Positions 42,842-52,446 of a stretch of DNA of 64,000 nucleotides are shown here, in pieces. The position numbers were made by a program, and so were the translations under genes. The notes under the pieces were generated by a model, which was given only the letters and a program-made list of their open reading frames with translations, made no database searches and was not told the DNA's origin. This stretch comes from Thalassoglobus neptunius. Lineage in GTDB: Bacteria > Planctomycetota > Planctomycetia > Planctomycetales > Planctomycetaceae. Location of the stretch: the NCBI RefSeq assembly GCF_007859735.1, contig NZ_SIHI01000006.1, positions 1 through 64,000 on the forward strand. The letters are read 5' to 3'. Each line of letters opens with the position of its first letter. Positions within the stretch are counted from its first letter, which is position 1.

Positions 42842-44425
42842 TTAGACCTCCACTCCGAAGGCTTCTTCCGGGCTGGCGTCGCTGTCTGGATCAAACCAGG
42901 CCGCGTCGAATTCGATTCGTTGTTGCTTGTCCATCGCGATATTGGCTGTCAGTGCCATAATCGCATCTGCCATCGCCACGATTCCGTTGCAGCGGAGTCC
43001 GCCTTCTTTCGAGCTGATCGGCTGACCGCCGGGCCAGTAATCTGGTCCCTGATATCGGATCGCGAAGCAGAAGTGCTCCATCTCTTCTTTGTATCCGCGA
43101 CTGACATTGGATGCCCAGTCGGTTCCACCGGTTTCGACCTTTGGTCCGGAAGTCGTTTCGTAAGCTTCCATCACGGGGCCGCCACCAGCTGCTGAACCAC
43201 TGATGACCCAGAGTCTCTGATCAGGACCACCGCCGACGCTTCCGCGTCCGTCTTCCTTCCAGAGCATCGCTTCTTTCTCGGTCTTCATGAACAGCGTTCC
43301 ACGAGTCCCGTAAACAACTTCGCCGTAAGGTTCGAACTTGTTCGTGTTGATCGAGGAGTACGTCACAATGCACTTGTCGCGATTGTTTTCCTCGTAGTGG
43401 GCTCCGGGAAACTCGAACGTGACGAAGATCTGATCGTCGATTTCACGATCATCGTCCCATTTGTCTTTCGGGCCAACTCCCGGGATTCCGTAGAAGTTCT
43501 TGCCGCCGAATCCAGACACTGCCACCGGATGAACTTTTCCGAGGAAGATGCTGCAGGCGTCCATTTGATGGGAACCGAGTTCGGCCATCAAACCGCCACC
43601 GGTCTTGTTGTAGAGTCTCCAGTTGACGAGCTGGTTGACGTCTTCGAATCCGAAGTTTTTGAGGTTGTCCGCCTTGAGTCCGCGGTCTGCTCCGGGAGTT
43701 CCTTTTCGCCAGGAGTCCCCAGCTGGGAAGCTGTTGTTTCGGTGCCATTGAGCGCGGATGTGCTTCAGATCGCCAAGGAGTCCGTTCTGGACAAGGTTGT
43801 TGGCGTTGTCATAGAGCACGCTGTAGTGACGTTGGTGCCCGACTGCGAGAAGCAGATTATTGTCGCGGGCGGTGCGGATCATTTCCTTACACTGAGGAAT
43901 GGTGCGGGCCATCAGTTTTTCGGTCAGAACGTGAAGGCCGGCACTCATGCAGTCGAGTGCAATCGGAGCGTGTGTCATCAACGGTGTCGCAATGACAACG
44001 GCTTCGAGCTTCAGATCCTGAGCTTTGTCCAACATGGCCTTGTGGCTGTCGAATACCTCAATTTTACCGGCTTTGTCCGCTCCAAGCTTGTTGATCAGCC
44101 CGACGCGATGCTCATTGCCATCACCGATCATGGCACGTTCGCGATTCGAAGGACGCAAGTCCGCAATCGCGACGACATCCATGTATTCTGGCGGGTGTTC
44201 CGAAAGGAGAATGTTTCCTTCGTCACCAGTTCCGATAAAACCGACGCGGACCGGTTCGCCTTTCAGTTCCCGATATCCGGCGAATGCAGCTCCCAGTCCA
44301 AGACCGCCAGCTGCGGCCGCTTTGATCATTTCTCGACGATTGACATTCGCCGAGTTCATCGCATGGACAGCTCCGGAAAAGTTATCCTTACCGATCTGTT
44401 CCTGTTCGGGGGTCAGCACTGGCAT
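42842..44425 (-). CDS. Tat-exported Gfo/Idh/MocA family oxidoreductase
   Basis: About 527 residues. An unusual leader of some 35 residues precedes a twin-arginine signal ([23 protein letters not shown]). The Rossmann motif [16 protein letters not shown] follows, then [34 protein letters not shown] and [18 protein letters not shown] (variant of the EKP motif), and [13 protein letters not shown]. It is an NAD(P)-dependent sugar oxidoreductase or isomerase, of a type very numerous in planctomycetes. ATG 44425 is preceded by GAGGA at seven bases, better than the GTG at 44464. A strong terminator follows. Confidence 0.9.
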   Translation of the reverse strand: MPVLTPEQEQIGKDNFSGAVHAMNSANVNRREMIKAAAAGGLGLGAAFAGYRELKGEPVRVGFIGTGDEGNILLSEHPPEYMDVVAIADLRPSNRERAMIGDGNEHRVGLINKLGADKAGKIEVFDSHKAMLDKAQDLKLEAVVIATPLMTHAPIALDCMSAGLHVLTEKLMARTIPQCKEMIRTARDNNLLLAVGHQRHYSVLYDNANNLVQNGLLGDLKHIRAQWHRNNSFPAGDSWRKGTPGADRGLKADNLKNFGFEDVNQLVNWRLYNKTGGGLMAELGSHQMDACSIFLGKVHPVAVSGFGGKNFYGIPGVGPKDKWDDDREIDDQIFVTFEFPGAHYEENNRDKCIVTYSSINTNKFEPYGEVVYGTRGTLFMKTEKEAMLWKEDGRGSVGGGPDQRLWVISGSAAGGGPVMEAYETTSGPKVETGGTDWASNVSRGYKEEMEHFCFAIRYQGPDYWPGGQPISSKEGGLRCNGIVAMADAIMALTANIAMDKQQRIEFDAAWFDPDSDASPEEAFGVEV

Positions 44426-44949
44426 CGATTTGTCCTCATGGGGGCTGAACGAAACATCAGCCACTTGTTCAGGTTGATGTGGAATTTTGTGTTGTCAAAT
44501 CAGAATCTCAATCTTGCTGCGAGGAGCAGGATCGAATTCAGATGAAATCTCTGACGACGTACGTGAGGTTGGACTGAGGCGTGAGGTCTGGCGGGTTGAA
44601 ATCGTTTGAACTGAATGTCACAGCTCAACAGCTCTTTCATTGCTCTCTGTGAACGCGAAACAAGAACCGTAAACTACAGTTGCCGCTCACACGCTTCATC
44701 CAGAAAATTTTGTGGATGACTTTGGATGTTTTCCGTGATCCGCTCACTTTTCACCCATCTATTGTTACACAGATCAGGGAAATTTGAAGAGTTGAACGCC
44801 AAGTTCCTGCGCCAAAACCGTCCTCCGGGGGGGAATTTGTTGACAGATAAGAGGAAGTTGCACTTTTCGGGGACTTTGATCGAGCAGATTGGGACTGGAT
44901 TCGACCGAGTGCCTCATGAGAATTGGGCAAAATTCCTTTGGGAAGTGGT
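44426..44949. other. Intergenic region without a gene
   Basis: About 520 bases between two minus-strand genes. Open frames here (for example 44726-44980 on the plus strand) have no family features. It should contain the Gfo/Idh/MocA promoter. Confidence 0.5.
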
Positions 44950-45333
44950 CTACCCTCGTTCGGTTCCTTCGAACGCATGAATGATGTGTTTGATCTGTGG
45001 TTGCTCTCCCGGCGCGTGCAGGATTGCGATGACGTCAAATCGACAACGGTGCTCGAGCAGATTGTTTTTCTTCAACCATGCAAGAGCTGCCCGGGAAATC
45101 TGACGCTGTTTTTGATAGGTGACCGCTTCGCTGGGATGCCCACGCACGGACGACTTTCGTGTCTTCACTTCAACAAAGATGATCGTATCTGCATCTTTGG
45201 CGATCAGGTCGATTTCCCCGAATGGACCGCGTGCCTGACGGCGCAGGATGCGGTAGCCCTTTTGCTTCAGAAAGCGCGCAGCGATGCGCTCCCCGTGATT
45301 TCCGAACAGACGGTTGAGCCAACCTCTTTTCAT
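44950..45333 (-). CDS. yraN: YraN family (UPF0102) nuclease-like protein
   Basis: A 127-residue protein typical of YraN: NHGERIAARFLKQKGYRILRRQ, FGEIDLIAKDADTIIFVEVKTRKSSVRGHP (a PD-(D/E)XK-type core with E-I-D and E-V-K), and YQKQRQISRAALAWL. The family has a Holliday-junction-resolvase-like fold but no firmly proven activity. Its start overlaps by four bases the end of the alkyltransferase/endonuclease V fusion gene, so the two are almost surely one operon, hinting at a DNA-processing role. Confidence 0.92.
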   Translation of the reverse strand: MKRGWLNRLFGNHGERIAARFLKQKGYRILRRQARGPFGEIDLIAKDADTIIFVEVKTRKSSVRGHPSEAVTYQKQRQISRAALAWLKKNNLLEHRCRFDVIAILHAPGEQPQIKHIIHAFEGTERG

Positions 45334-46400
45334 CGTGTTTCTCTTGTTTGCTGAAGAATAGGGTCAGCAACAGCGGGATTTTTGGTCAAGCGATCTGCGA
45401 GATGGATCGGCACCGGAAGCCGTGTTTTTCCCATCAGTTTGCGCGTCCAGGCAATTGCGTCTTGAGAACTGATCCCGTAACCCGGAGAGATGAAAATCGG
45501 CGGGCTGCGGTCTGTCGACTGGAAGGCGAAACCACGCGTCTCATCTCCCACGAGCACCGGTCGCGTTTCACCCTTTCGCATCTCTTCACGTTGAAAACCT
45601 CCGCAAAGGAGGCTCTTCGCCACACCAATCGTTGGAAGATCCGTGAGCGAGCCAAGTGCCGTCGCGATCCCTGCTGAGAGAGGATGCAATATTCCGTTGC
45701 CGTCGACGAAGATGATTTTCGCCAATGGCCGACTCGCGCTCACTTCATCCAGAAGCGGCAAGAGAACGGGAAGCTCGCGGAAGGTGAGATAGCCCGGCAG
45801 ATATGGAAACGACACAGGAACACGGATCGTCTTCCGATACAGAACGGACTGATCGATCGGATCGACTTCGACATAGGCACCAACTCCCCAACCGGGTTCG
45901 GGGTAGGCAACGTCGACGCCAGCGACAATGGCATCCGCAGGGATTGTCTTTGCCATCTCTGGCGACATCGACAGCCGTGCCGAATCTGCGAACTCAAGCT
46001 GAAGCTTCTGAAGTTCACGCAGGGGCGATTTCGATTCGAACTCCTGGAATCGGAAGTCGAGGTCCACAACTCCGCTTTCCGAAACTTCGACGCCTTCACT
46101 TTGCAGGCGGTTCCGTTTCTCTTCGGGGCTTCCAGTGACATAGTGACCCAATTCCCCATTGGCCCGAACCACGCGATGGCATGGACAATCGCTGCTGTGA
46201 GGATGGTTTTTGAGGAGTTCTCCAATCCATCGAGCACTTCGGGTTTGCTGGTCGCCGAGTGCACGCGAGATGTCTCCATATGTTGTGGTTCGGCCGGAGG
46301 GAATTTGTCGAACGAGTTGCAGAACGGTCCGGTGCAAGTTTGGAAGTGTCGGAAGTCGCTGAGTGTACGTCACGAAAGCTGTCTTCCCAATGTGCTTCAC
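45330..46400 (-). CDS. O6-alkylguanine transferase-like / endonuclease V fusion
   Basis: A 356-residue two-domain protein. Residues 15-100 are an MGMT DNA-binding domain with TVLQLVRQIPSGRTTTYGDIS and the active-site motif PCHRV (Cys74), followed by GELGHYVTG. Residues 130-345 are endonuclease V: AGVDVAY (Asp163), YLPGYLTFRE (Glu209), FVDGNGILHPLSAG (Asp233) and IGVAKSLL (Lys262). The usual SPGH motif reads SPGYGIS, so the conserved His is Tyr. It should repair alkylated guanine and nick DNA near deaminated bases. GTG at 46400 is the longest start; GTG at 46373 with GGAAG upstream is also plausible. It is coupled to yraN. Confidence 0.9.
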   Translation of the reverse strand: MKHIGKTAFVTYTQRLPTLPNLHRTVLQLVRQIPSGRTTTYGDISRALGDQQTRSARWIGELLKNHPHSSDCPCHRVVRANGELGHYVTGSPEEKRNRLQSEGVEVSESGVVDLDFRFQEFESKSPLRELQKLQLEFADSARLSMSPEMAKTIPADAIVAGVDVAYPEPGWGVGAYVEVDPIDQSVLYRKTIRVPVSFPYLPGYLTFRELPVLLPLLDEVSASRPLAKIIFVDGNGILHPLSAGIATALGSLTDLPTIGVAKSLLCGGFQREEMRKGETRPVLVGDETRGFAFQSTDRSPPIFISPGYGISSQDAIAWTRKLMGKTRLPVPIHLADRLTKNPAVADPILQQTRETR

Positions 46401-46488
46401 AAACTTGCCGTCGCAGGAAGCAGCGAGCTACTTTCAACGTCTGGCAGAAGTGCTCAGACCAACGTCGGCTGCCTACCGATTGCCGTGA

Positions 46489-47334
46489 TCAAGAAGGAGT
46501 TTTGATTCGGACGCCCAGCTTCTTCAGTCTCTCGAGCTGTTTTTTCGCCGGTTCGGAGAGTGAGTCGACGTCGAGATACAGATTCCAGTACGGAGCGAAT
46601 CGCCGCTCGCCTTTGACGTCCTTTCGTGCCATCTTCACAAACACCGACAAGTCCTCGATCGGGTTACCTTCGATCATCGTGAGATGAAGGTTCTTCCAGT
46701 CGGCAATAGGCGAGAAGTCCGAGACCTGATTGTTGTTCAACCCGAGTGTGGAAATTCGCTTGAGACCTGCGATCGGGCTGAGGTCCTGAACATTGTTGTC
46801 ATTGAGGTTCAACGAAACCAGCTTCTCAGCGGCTGCGAGTGGTGACAGATCAGAGATGTGATTTCCTTTTGCGTAGAAGGCTCGCAAGTTCGTCAGCGGT
46901 TCAAGACCTTCGAGGGATTCGAGGGATTCGAGCTGATTGTCTTCGATTTCGATGTACTGCAGTTTGACGAGTTGAGAAAGTGGCTTCACGCTCTTGATCT
47001 GATTCTTCGACAACGAAAGAGACTGGATGTTGATCAAGTTTGCGATTGGCGACAAATCAGAGATTCGATTTTCTGAAAGCATCAGTTCCGAAAGATTCGT
47101 GCAGAACTCGAGCCCTTGAAGCGACTCGATTCCTTCTCCGCGAGCATCCATGATGTAGATCGTCTTCAAGTCGGCACTGTCGATCTTTTCCTTTTCAATC
47201 TGTTTTTTCTTGAGCAATTCGCGAATCACTCGCTCGAGGTTCGGATCGCTGATTGAAACATCTTCGGCGAGGGCAGACTGGGGAAAGCTGGTGAGGAAAC
47301 CAAGGAGGAGTGCAGTCAGAAAATAAGTCTTCAT
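46489..47334 (-). CDS. Secreted leucine-rich-repeat protein
   Basis: From ATG 47334 the 281-residue product has a signal peptide (FLTALLLGFLTSFPQSALAED) and about seven internalin-like repeats of 22 residues (SDLSPIANLINIQSLSLSKN, LSPLAAAEKLVSLNLNDNNV). It ends in a short basic C-terminal region. It probably binds protein in the periplasm or outside the cell. No membrane anchor is visible. The partner is unknown. It is close to, but not clearly co-transcribed with, the endonuclease V fusion gene. Confidence 0.85.
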   Translation of the reverse strand: MKTYFLTALLLGFLTSFPQSALAEDVSISDPNLERVIRELLKKKQIEKEKIDSADLKTIYIMDARGEGIESLQGLEFCTNLSELMLSENRISDLSPIANLINIQSLSLSKNQIKSVKPLSQLVKLQYIEIEDNQLESLESLEGLEPLTNLRAFYAKGNHISDLSPLAAAEKLVSLNLNDNNVQDLSPIAGLKRISTLGLNNNQVSDFSPIADWKNLHLTMIEGNPIEDLSVFVKMARKDVKGERRFAPYWNLYLDVDSLSEPAKKQLERLKKLGVRIKTPS

Positions 47335-47555
47335 TGTTGTTGAATCTTTTCGGGTGGAAATCGGACTCGAGACTGCGATGGGGCACAGGGGGGAGATGCC
47401 ACGCGATCGCACAACAATCACACAGAGGATATTCTGTCGGGCGTTGTCTTCTCAAGACATGGAACTCTCCGAAATGAGACCCGTTCTTGAATCCTGATTT
47501 TTGGTTGAGGAACTCACTTGCTCCTCGGATGGGAACTCGACATTCTGTTCGCACA

Positions 47556-48614
47556 ATGACCGACCTCAATTCCATCCATGCTTACGACTATCAACTTCCC
47601 GAAGAGCTGATTGCAAGCGTCCCTGCCGATCGCCGCGATGCGTCGCGTCTGCTCGTCGTTGACCGGGCGACGCAGTCGATTTCTCATCGAGAGTTTGTTG
47701 ATCTCCCTAAGCTTCTTGATCCCGGCGACTTGTTGGTTCTCAACAACACGCGTGTTGTCCCCGCTCGAATTGCCGGGGTCAGAACGTCGACCGGCGGGAA
47801 GTGGGAAGGTTTGTTTCTCCGCGAAACGGCAGAGGGGCATTGGCGATTGATTGGGCAGACGCGCGGGCATCTTAAACCGGGAGAAACGCTGACGCTCTCG
47901 CCGCTGAACCCATCCGAATCGGGAGAACTGGTTCTTCAGCTTGTGAGCAAATGCGACGGGGGAGAATGGATCGCCGCACCACAAAGCGATGAGTCGACGA
48001 TTGATCTTCTCTCCCGGTTTGGAACGATTCCGCTTCCCCACTACATGCAACGTGAGGCAGAAGAAACCGACTACGAACGCTATCAGACTCTCTACGCAGA
48101 GATTCCCGGAGCAGTCGCTGCCCCGACTGCCGGTCTGCATTTCACTCAAGAGGTGATGGAGTCACTCACGAAGCTGGGAGTTTCGAAAGCACACGTGACG
48201 CTGCACGTCGGCCTTGGCACGTTCCGCCCTGTTAAAGTCGATCAGCTGTCCGAACACGAGATGCACGCGGAGTGGTGTGAAATCGGAGCGGAAACGATCG
48301 GTCGCATCGAGCAAACCAAAGCAGCCCAGAAGCGTGTCGTCGCGATCGGAACGACAAGCGTCAGAACACTGGAATCAGCTGCAAAAGAACAAGAGCTGCA
48401 GCCATTTGTGGGAGAGACAAACCTCTTCATCCGTCCTCCATACGAGTTTCAGGTCGTCGACGCTCTCCTCACGAACTTCCATCTTCCGAAGTCGACGCTG
48501 CTTGTACTCGTCTCAACGTTCGCCGGTCGAGAACTGATTCAGCGAGCCTACGAAGAAGCGATCCGGGAACGCTATCGCTTCTTCAGCTATGGCGACGCGA
48601 TGCTCATTCTGTGA
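47556..48614 (+). CDS. queA: S-adenosylmethionine:tRNA ribosyltransferase-isomerase QueA
   Basis: A 352-residue QueA with [28 protein letters not shown] at the start, [67 protein letters not shown] and [21 protein letters not shown]. It transfers the ribosyl part of AdoMet to preQ1 in tRNA to make epoxyqueuosine. The length is as expected. ATG 47556 matches the family start; the open frame back to 47487 is rejected. It converges with the NfeD gene. Confidence 0.97.
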   Translation: MTDLNSIHAYDYQLPEELIASVPADRRDASRLLVVDRATQSISHREFVDLPKLLDPGDLLVLNNTRVVPARIAGVRTSTGGKWEGLFLRETAEGHWRLIGQTRGHLKPGETLTLSPLNPSESGELVLQLVSKCDGGEWIAAPQSDESTIDLLSRFGTIPLPHYMQREAEETDYERYQTLYAEIPGAVAAPTAGLHFTQEVMESLTKLGVSKAHVTLHVGLGTFRPVKVDQLSEHEMHAEWCEIGAETIGRIEQTKAAQKRVVAIGTTSVRTLESAAKEQELQPFVGETNLFIRPPYEFQVVDALLTNFHLPKSTLLVLVSTFAGRELIQRAYEEAIRERYRFFSYGDAMLIL

Positions 48615-48668
48615 GGTGAAACACCCATCGCGTCAGGCGTTGTTTCTCGAATCATTTCGCAAAAAAGT

Positions 48669-50891
48669 CTATGCGTCATTTGTCAGGCGGACGACGATTC
48701 GGTTTCCGTGGACTTCGACGACTGAGACTTGCGAGCCATCTTCGATGAACGGGCCATCGCTGACGACATCGTAGAGTCGGCCGGCGATTTGTGCTTTCCC
48801 GGCAGGGCGAAGTACCGAAACCGCTTTGCCGACTTCTCCGACTAACTCTGCGTGAGGGCGGGAATGCTCCGGGCGGAGGCGGGGTTCGTGAGGGTCAAAG
48901 ACTTCTGCGGCCGGGGGAGCGAGAACCATCTCTTTGAGGAATGGAATTGACGGTAAATAGCGGCTTATCAGCATCGCAAATATGATCACACCGACAAGAG
49001 ACGCAGCGAACGGAGCGAATGAAATCACTGCTCGTTCGACGTCGTATTCGATGCCCATTCCGGTCAATGTGTTGCTCGCCATCACCAGTGAACCGACGAC
49101 CATCAAAATTCCGGAAACGCCAAACACGCCGAATCCCGGGATGACAAAGACCTCAAGTCCCAGGCAACACAAGCCCAGAACAAACGTTCCGATCTCAAGC
49201 CCGGTGGCGGTGCCTCCCAGCATGCGGCTCCAGAAGAAAACACCAAACGCGGCAGCGGCGATGATTCCAAAGAACCCGGTCATCGTTGCCATTTCGATGT
49301 AAATGCAAACGATCGCGAGGAAGAAGAGCATCCCGGTGACCCAGGAACTGTTCAGGTAAAACACCAGAGTGTCGACCCAGGAGCGTTCGACCACGCGAAA
49401 TTTGGTGTCCAACGGAATTCCGAGTCGTTCTTTGAGTTCGTCGGGACCAGAAATCGGAGTCTCCGCGATCTTCAGTTCGTGGGCTCGATTTCCATTGACG
49501 ATGACAGCGATTCCCGGGCGAGATTCCGTGATTCGGGGGCCTTTAATCCATTCGCCGTTGGCTTTGTGGATTTCGTCATCGGACATGTACCATTTCCGTC
49601 CCGTTTCCTTGTGCGTGACTTCGAAGACTTCGAGATTCTGGTCTGCGAATGCTTCGATGACCGCTGCGGGACGATTTTTCATCTCTGCGAGTTCTCGCAA
49701 ATGCTTCACTTCTCCGCTGAGGAGCTTCGCTTCTGCTTCGACCAGAACACCCGGCATCATCAAAACGGGAATCGCGTTCCCGATCGTTGCGTCAGGTTTC
49801 ATGTAGATTTCATCGCAACCGACCGCAAGCATCGCTCCCCCGCTGAAAGCTTCTTCCGGGATGTAAGCGATGGTTCGTATGTCTCGTTTGGACAAATCCG
49901 CAATCGCTTTCGAGAGGTCTTGCGAGGCCCATAAATAGCCGCCGGGGGAATCGATCTCGAAAATGATGAGCTTCGCGCCACTGCTGACAGCCTGATTGAT
50001 CTGCCGCATGGCGAATGCGAAAAACACGTCATCGATCATATCGTGCAATTCGATATACGCGACGTTTTCCACTTCCTCAGCCGGAGCCAGTTCACGAAGT
50101 GATTCGATGGGAAGACCGTAGTTGTCGATGAGTTCCCGTCGATCGTCTGCAGTCCGCGACGCGAGAATCTTTTGTCGCTGAGCGTCGCGGCCCGAAATGG
50201 AGTATGGAACTCCCGGTTCTTTGAGCGTTTTTCGTTCTGTGATAATGACGCCGTCGTCAAGCAGTTGCGATGCGGTCGCTTCACTGACCAGTCGAGTTTC
50301 CCGCTCTCCGTTGCCGGTGTCGATCGTCAATTGGACGAGCGAGGCTGAGGGGTCCATCAGGGCAATGGCCAACGGCTCGTTGACGTTGATATTCCTGCGT
50401 TTGGCCACAATGGTTTTGACAATCGTCTGTTGATCGTCGGGCAACGACTTTCCGCGGCCCATGTCCCCGATGGAAGCTTCGGGGTGAAGAACGATATCGT
50501 TACACGAAAGTGCGACGAGCACGTTATTTCCGGAAATGGTTTCTGGAACCCATGCAATTGTCGACACTCCCGAAATGGCCGGACTGGTCAGGAATTCGGC
50601 AAGTGCGTAAGCGTGGTGGAACTGCGAAATTCCCGGCTTGATTTCCAGAATCAGAGAAGCTGGACGCTGTTCTTCAATGGCCAGATCCTGAAGTTCGAGG
50701 CCGGTTCGTCGAACCAGCCCCAAAGTTTCATCGGTGAGAGGACTCTCGATGGTCACAAGTCGACCGATCGGTTTCGCTGGTCGATCCTGTGCCTGAGCAA
50801 GGGAACAACTCGCCGAAACGATGCCCATCAAAACGATCGCAGCGGTCCAGCCTCGGCAGCAGGTCGAAGAAAGTGGCTTCGTTTGAGACAT
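48669..50891 (-). CDS. Membrane-bound ClpP-class protease with NfeD domain
   Basis: A 740-residue long NfeD protein with a signal sequence (WTAAIVLMGIVSASCSLAQAQ). There are two ClpP-like domains. The first (about 40-200) reads NNVLVALSCNDIVLHPEASIGDMG and looks non-catalytic. The second (about 255-440) has SPGGYLWASQDLSKAI and FSGGAMLAVGCDEIYMKPDATIG, with the nucleophile Ser in FSGGAM. Several membrane helices follow (500-640), then a C-terminal NfeD OB-fold (VGEVGKAVSVLRPAGKAQI). The family is thought to act in membrane quality control, often with a stomatin partner, which is not adjacent here. Confidence 0.9.
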   Translation of the reverse strand: MSQTKPLSSTCCRGWTAAIVLMGIVSASCSLAQAQDRPAKPIGRLVTIESPLTDETLGLVRRTGLELQDLAIEEQRPASLILEIKPGISQFHHAYALAEFLTSPAISGVSTIAWVPETISGNNVLVALSCNDIVLHPEASIGDMGRGKSLPDDQQTIVKTIVAKRRNINVNEPLAIALMDPSASLVQLTIDTGNGERETRLVSEATASQLLDDGVIITERKTLKEPGVPYSISGRDAQRQKILASRTADDRRELIDNYGLPIESLRELAPAEEVENVAYIELHDMIDDVFFAFAMRQINQAVSSGAKLIIFEIDSPGGYLWASQDLSKAIADLSKRDIRTIAYIPEEAFSGGAMLAVGCDEIYMKPDATIGNAIPVLMMPGVLVEAEAKLLSGEVKHLRELAEMKNRPAAVIEAFADQNLEVFEVTHKETGRKWYMSDDEIHKANGEWIKGPRITESRPGIAVIVNGNRAHELKIAETPISGPDELKERLGIPLDTKFRVVERSWVDTLVFYLNSSWVTGMLFFLAIVCIYIEMATMTGFFGIIAAAAFGVFFWSRMLGGTATGLEIGTFVLGLCCLGLEVFVIPGFGVFGVSGILMVVGSLVMASNTLTGMGIEYDVERAVISFAPFAASLVGVIIFAMLISRYLPSIPFLKEMVLAPPAAEVFDPHEPRLRPEHSRPHAELVGEVGKAVSVLRPAGKAQIAGRLYDVVSDGPFIEDGSQVSVVEVHGNRIVVRLTNDA

Positions 50892-51583
50892 GGTCTGTCA
50901 CTTGGTCTTTCTGGTCAGCCTCTTTGATTTTTCTCGGTCAAAGGAGTGGACAATGTTTTGAATCTGCAGTGCGTGGAGTCGGCAATGTTAAACTCTGCAA
51001 TGTCCGGCAGTGAGATCTCCGGAAACTGTGACTTCAGACAAAGCGATGCCGTCGCGTGTTCGGTCCATCGGGACAATACATCATTCCAGCTTGGGGTCCC
51101 GATCGCGTTTCGTTGATTTTGTTCTGTGAGATTCTTGAGCTTCGAGAAAAGTTCGGTGAAGCCACTCTTTCTATGTGCGACAATTATACTCCGTTCTGAA
51201 AACGAGGGTCAAACTCTAGCCACAACGCGAAGAGCAGGGGAGTGGATCAGAAGACTTGCCAAAGAAGCGAAAATCGTCGAATCGTTCATCAGAGATCGGG
51301 CGATCGTCATAATCAGGCGAACAGCACATCCGGGCAGGCGATCAGCACAGCCGCGATAGGTCCCGGAGTTTTGTTGCTTGTATCAGTCAGGTATTGAGAT
51401 CGTGCGGTTTCCTGACAGTGGCGGGCGTCAATCTCTTGACGATCACATAGTCTTTGGAAGAATAGAGGAGTTGTACTTCCACCAATTCCCATCGCGGCCA
51501 CTGTGTCGAGGGATCAATTGGGGTTGGCTGCGTGCATCATGCAATATTGTTTGTGGCAGAAGGTTTCCGGGAGATTGCGGAGT
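50892..51583. other. Intergenic region without a gene
   Basis: About 690 bases. The frames 51126-51359 (+) and 51313-51501 (-) lack family features, signal peptides or good starts. It probably contains promoters for the NfeD gene (leftward) and the FmdB-like gene (rightward). Confidence 0.5.
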
Positions 51584-51916
51584 ATGCCGACTTATGTCTA
51601 CGAAGTAGTGAATCCGGATGGTTCGGGAGGTGAAACTTTCGAGCTGATTCAACCGATCAGTGCGGCACCGTTGGAAACACACCCCGAATCAGGTCTTCCG
51701 GTGCGCCGGGTCATCCAGCCCCCGTTTATCGGCGGTCAGTGGTCGGAATCGGCGATGCACAAGAGCACGAACGACAATAAAAAGCTCGAAAAGCTCGGTT
51801 TTACGAAGTACGTCAAAGCCGGTGATGGAGTCTACGAGAAGACCGCCGGAAAAGGACCTCGCACGATTTCCGGCGATTCTCCGGCCAAGTCGACCGACTT
51901 CAAGCACCTTGAGTAG
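51584..51916 (+). CDS. FmdB-family-like protein lacking zinc-ribbon cysteines
   Basis: The 110-residue product starts MPTYVYEVVNPDGSGGETFE and continues LIQPISAAPLETHPESGLPVRRVIQPPF. This lines up with FmdB zinc-ribbon proteins (MPTYEYRC..CG..FE..Q, then CP.CG..V.RV), but all four Cys are gone: the second knuckle reads HPES. The later half is lysine-rich with repeated KST/KLE segments. FmdB proteins are putative regulators; without zinc ligands the role here is unclear. GGGAG lies ten bases upstream. The open frame to 51503 is not used. Confidence 0.75.
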   Translation: MPTYVYEVVNPDGSGGETFELIQPISAAPLETHPESGLPVRRVIQPPFIGGQWSESAMHKSTNDNKKLEKLGFTKYVKAGDGVYEKTAGKGPRTISGDSPAKSTDFKHLE

Positions 51917-52057
51917 ATCTTCGGTCGAGTAGACTTCGCATTCCGGGAAATCTCGCTGTCCCGTGTTCAATCACTCAGCGAGAGCGGGACGACGTCCCGT
52001 TCCGATACGCGTGGGCGCCAGTTGAAGCGTGCGATTGACTGACGCGAGAAGTCTGTT

Positions 52058-52258
52058 TTAACCGCCTCCGACGAGGGTGACGATTTCGAGTTCGTCTCCT
52101 TCTTCCAGTGCGCAGTCCGAGTGCTTCGCTCGCGGAATGAGTTCACGATTTCGTTCCACCGCGAGAAACTTCGGATTCTTTCCAAGCTCCGAAAGAAGTT
52201 GCGCGATCGTCGTCTGTTCTTTGACGTCGTGAGTTTCCCCGTTGACTGAAATCCGCAC
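52058..52258 (-). CDS. thiS: ThiS-like sulfur carrier protein
   Basis: A 66-residue ubiquitin-like protein, MRISVNGETHDVKEQTTIAQ to EEGDELEIVTLVGGG, with the C-terminal Gly-Gly needed for adenylation and thiocarboxylation. It delivers sulfur for the thiazole ring of thiamine; a MoaD-like role in another pathway is less likely. GTG start with AAGGA six bases upstream. No thiG, thiF or other thiamine gene is adjacent. Confidence 0.9.
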   Translation of the reverse strand: MRISVNGETHDVKEQTTIAQLLSELGKNPKFLAVERNRELIPRAKHSDCALEEGDELEIVTLVGGG

Positions 52259-52446
52259 AGCAGGTCCTTATCGTTCCATATCGACAGCCAGTGCTTTCTG
52301 GCACCGAGTCACACTCCCCACGATGAATTGAATGAGTGAACTGGATGGCGAGAAAGTTGTCGAGTGGTTTGTTTCTCTGAGAAAAGATTGATTATAGTCA
52401 CCCTGCAACGGATCAAACACCTCCACTCTTAGAGGGAATGCGACAA

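Noticed and set aside
44620..44670. CTCTTTCATT match to the dispersed repeat
   Set aside because: A single 10-base match without the flanking blocks.
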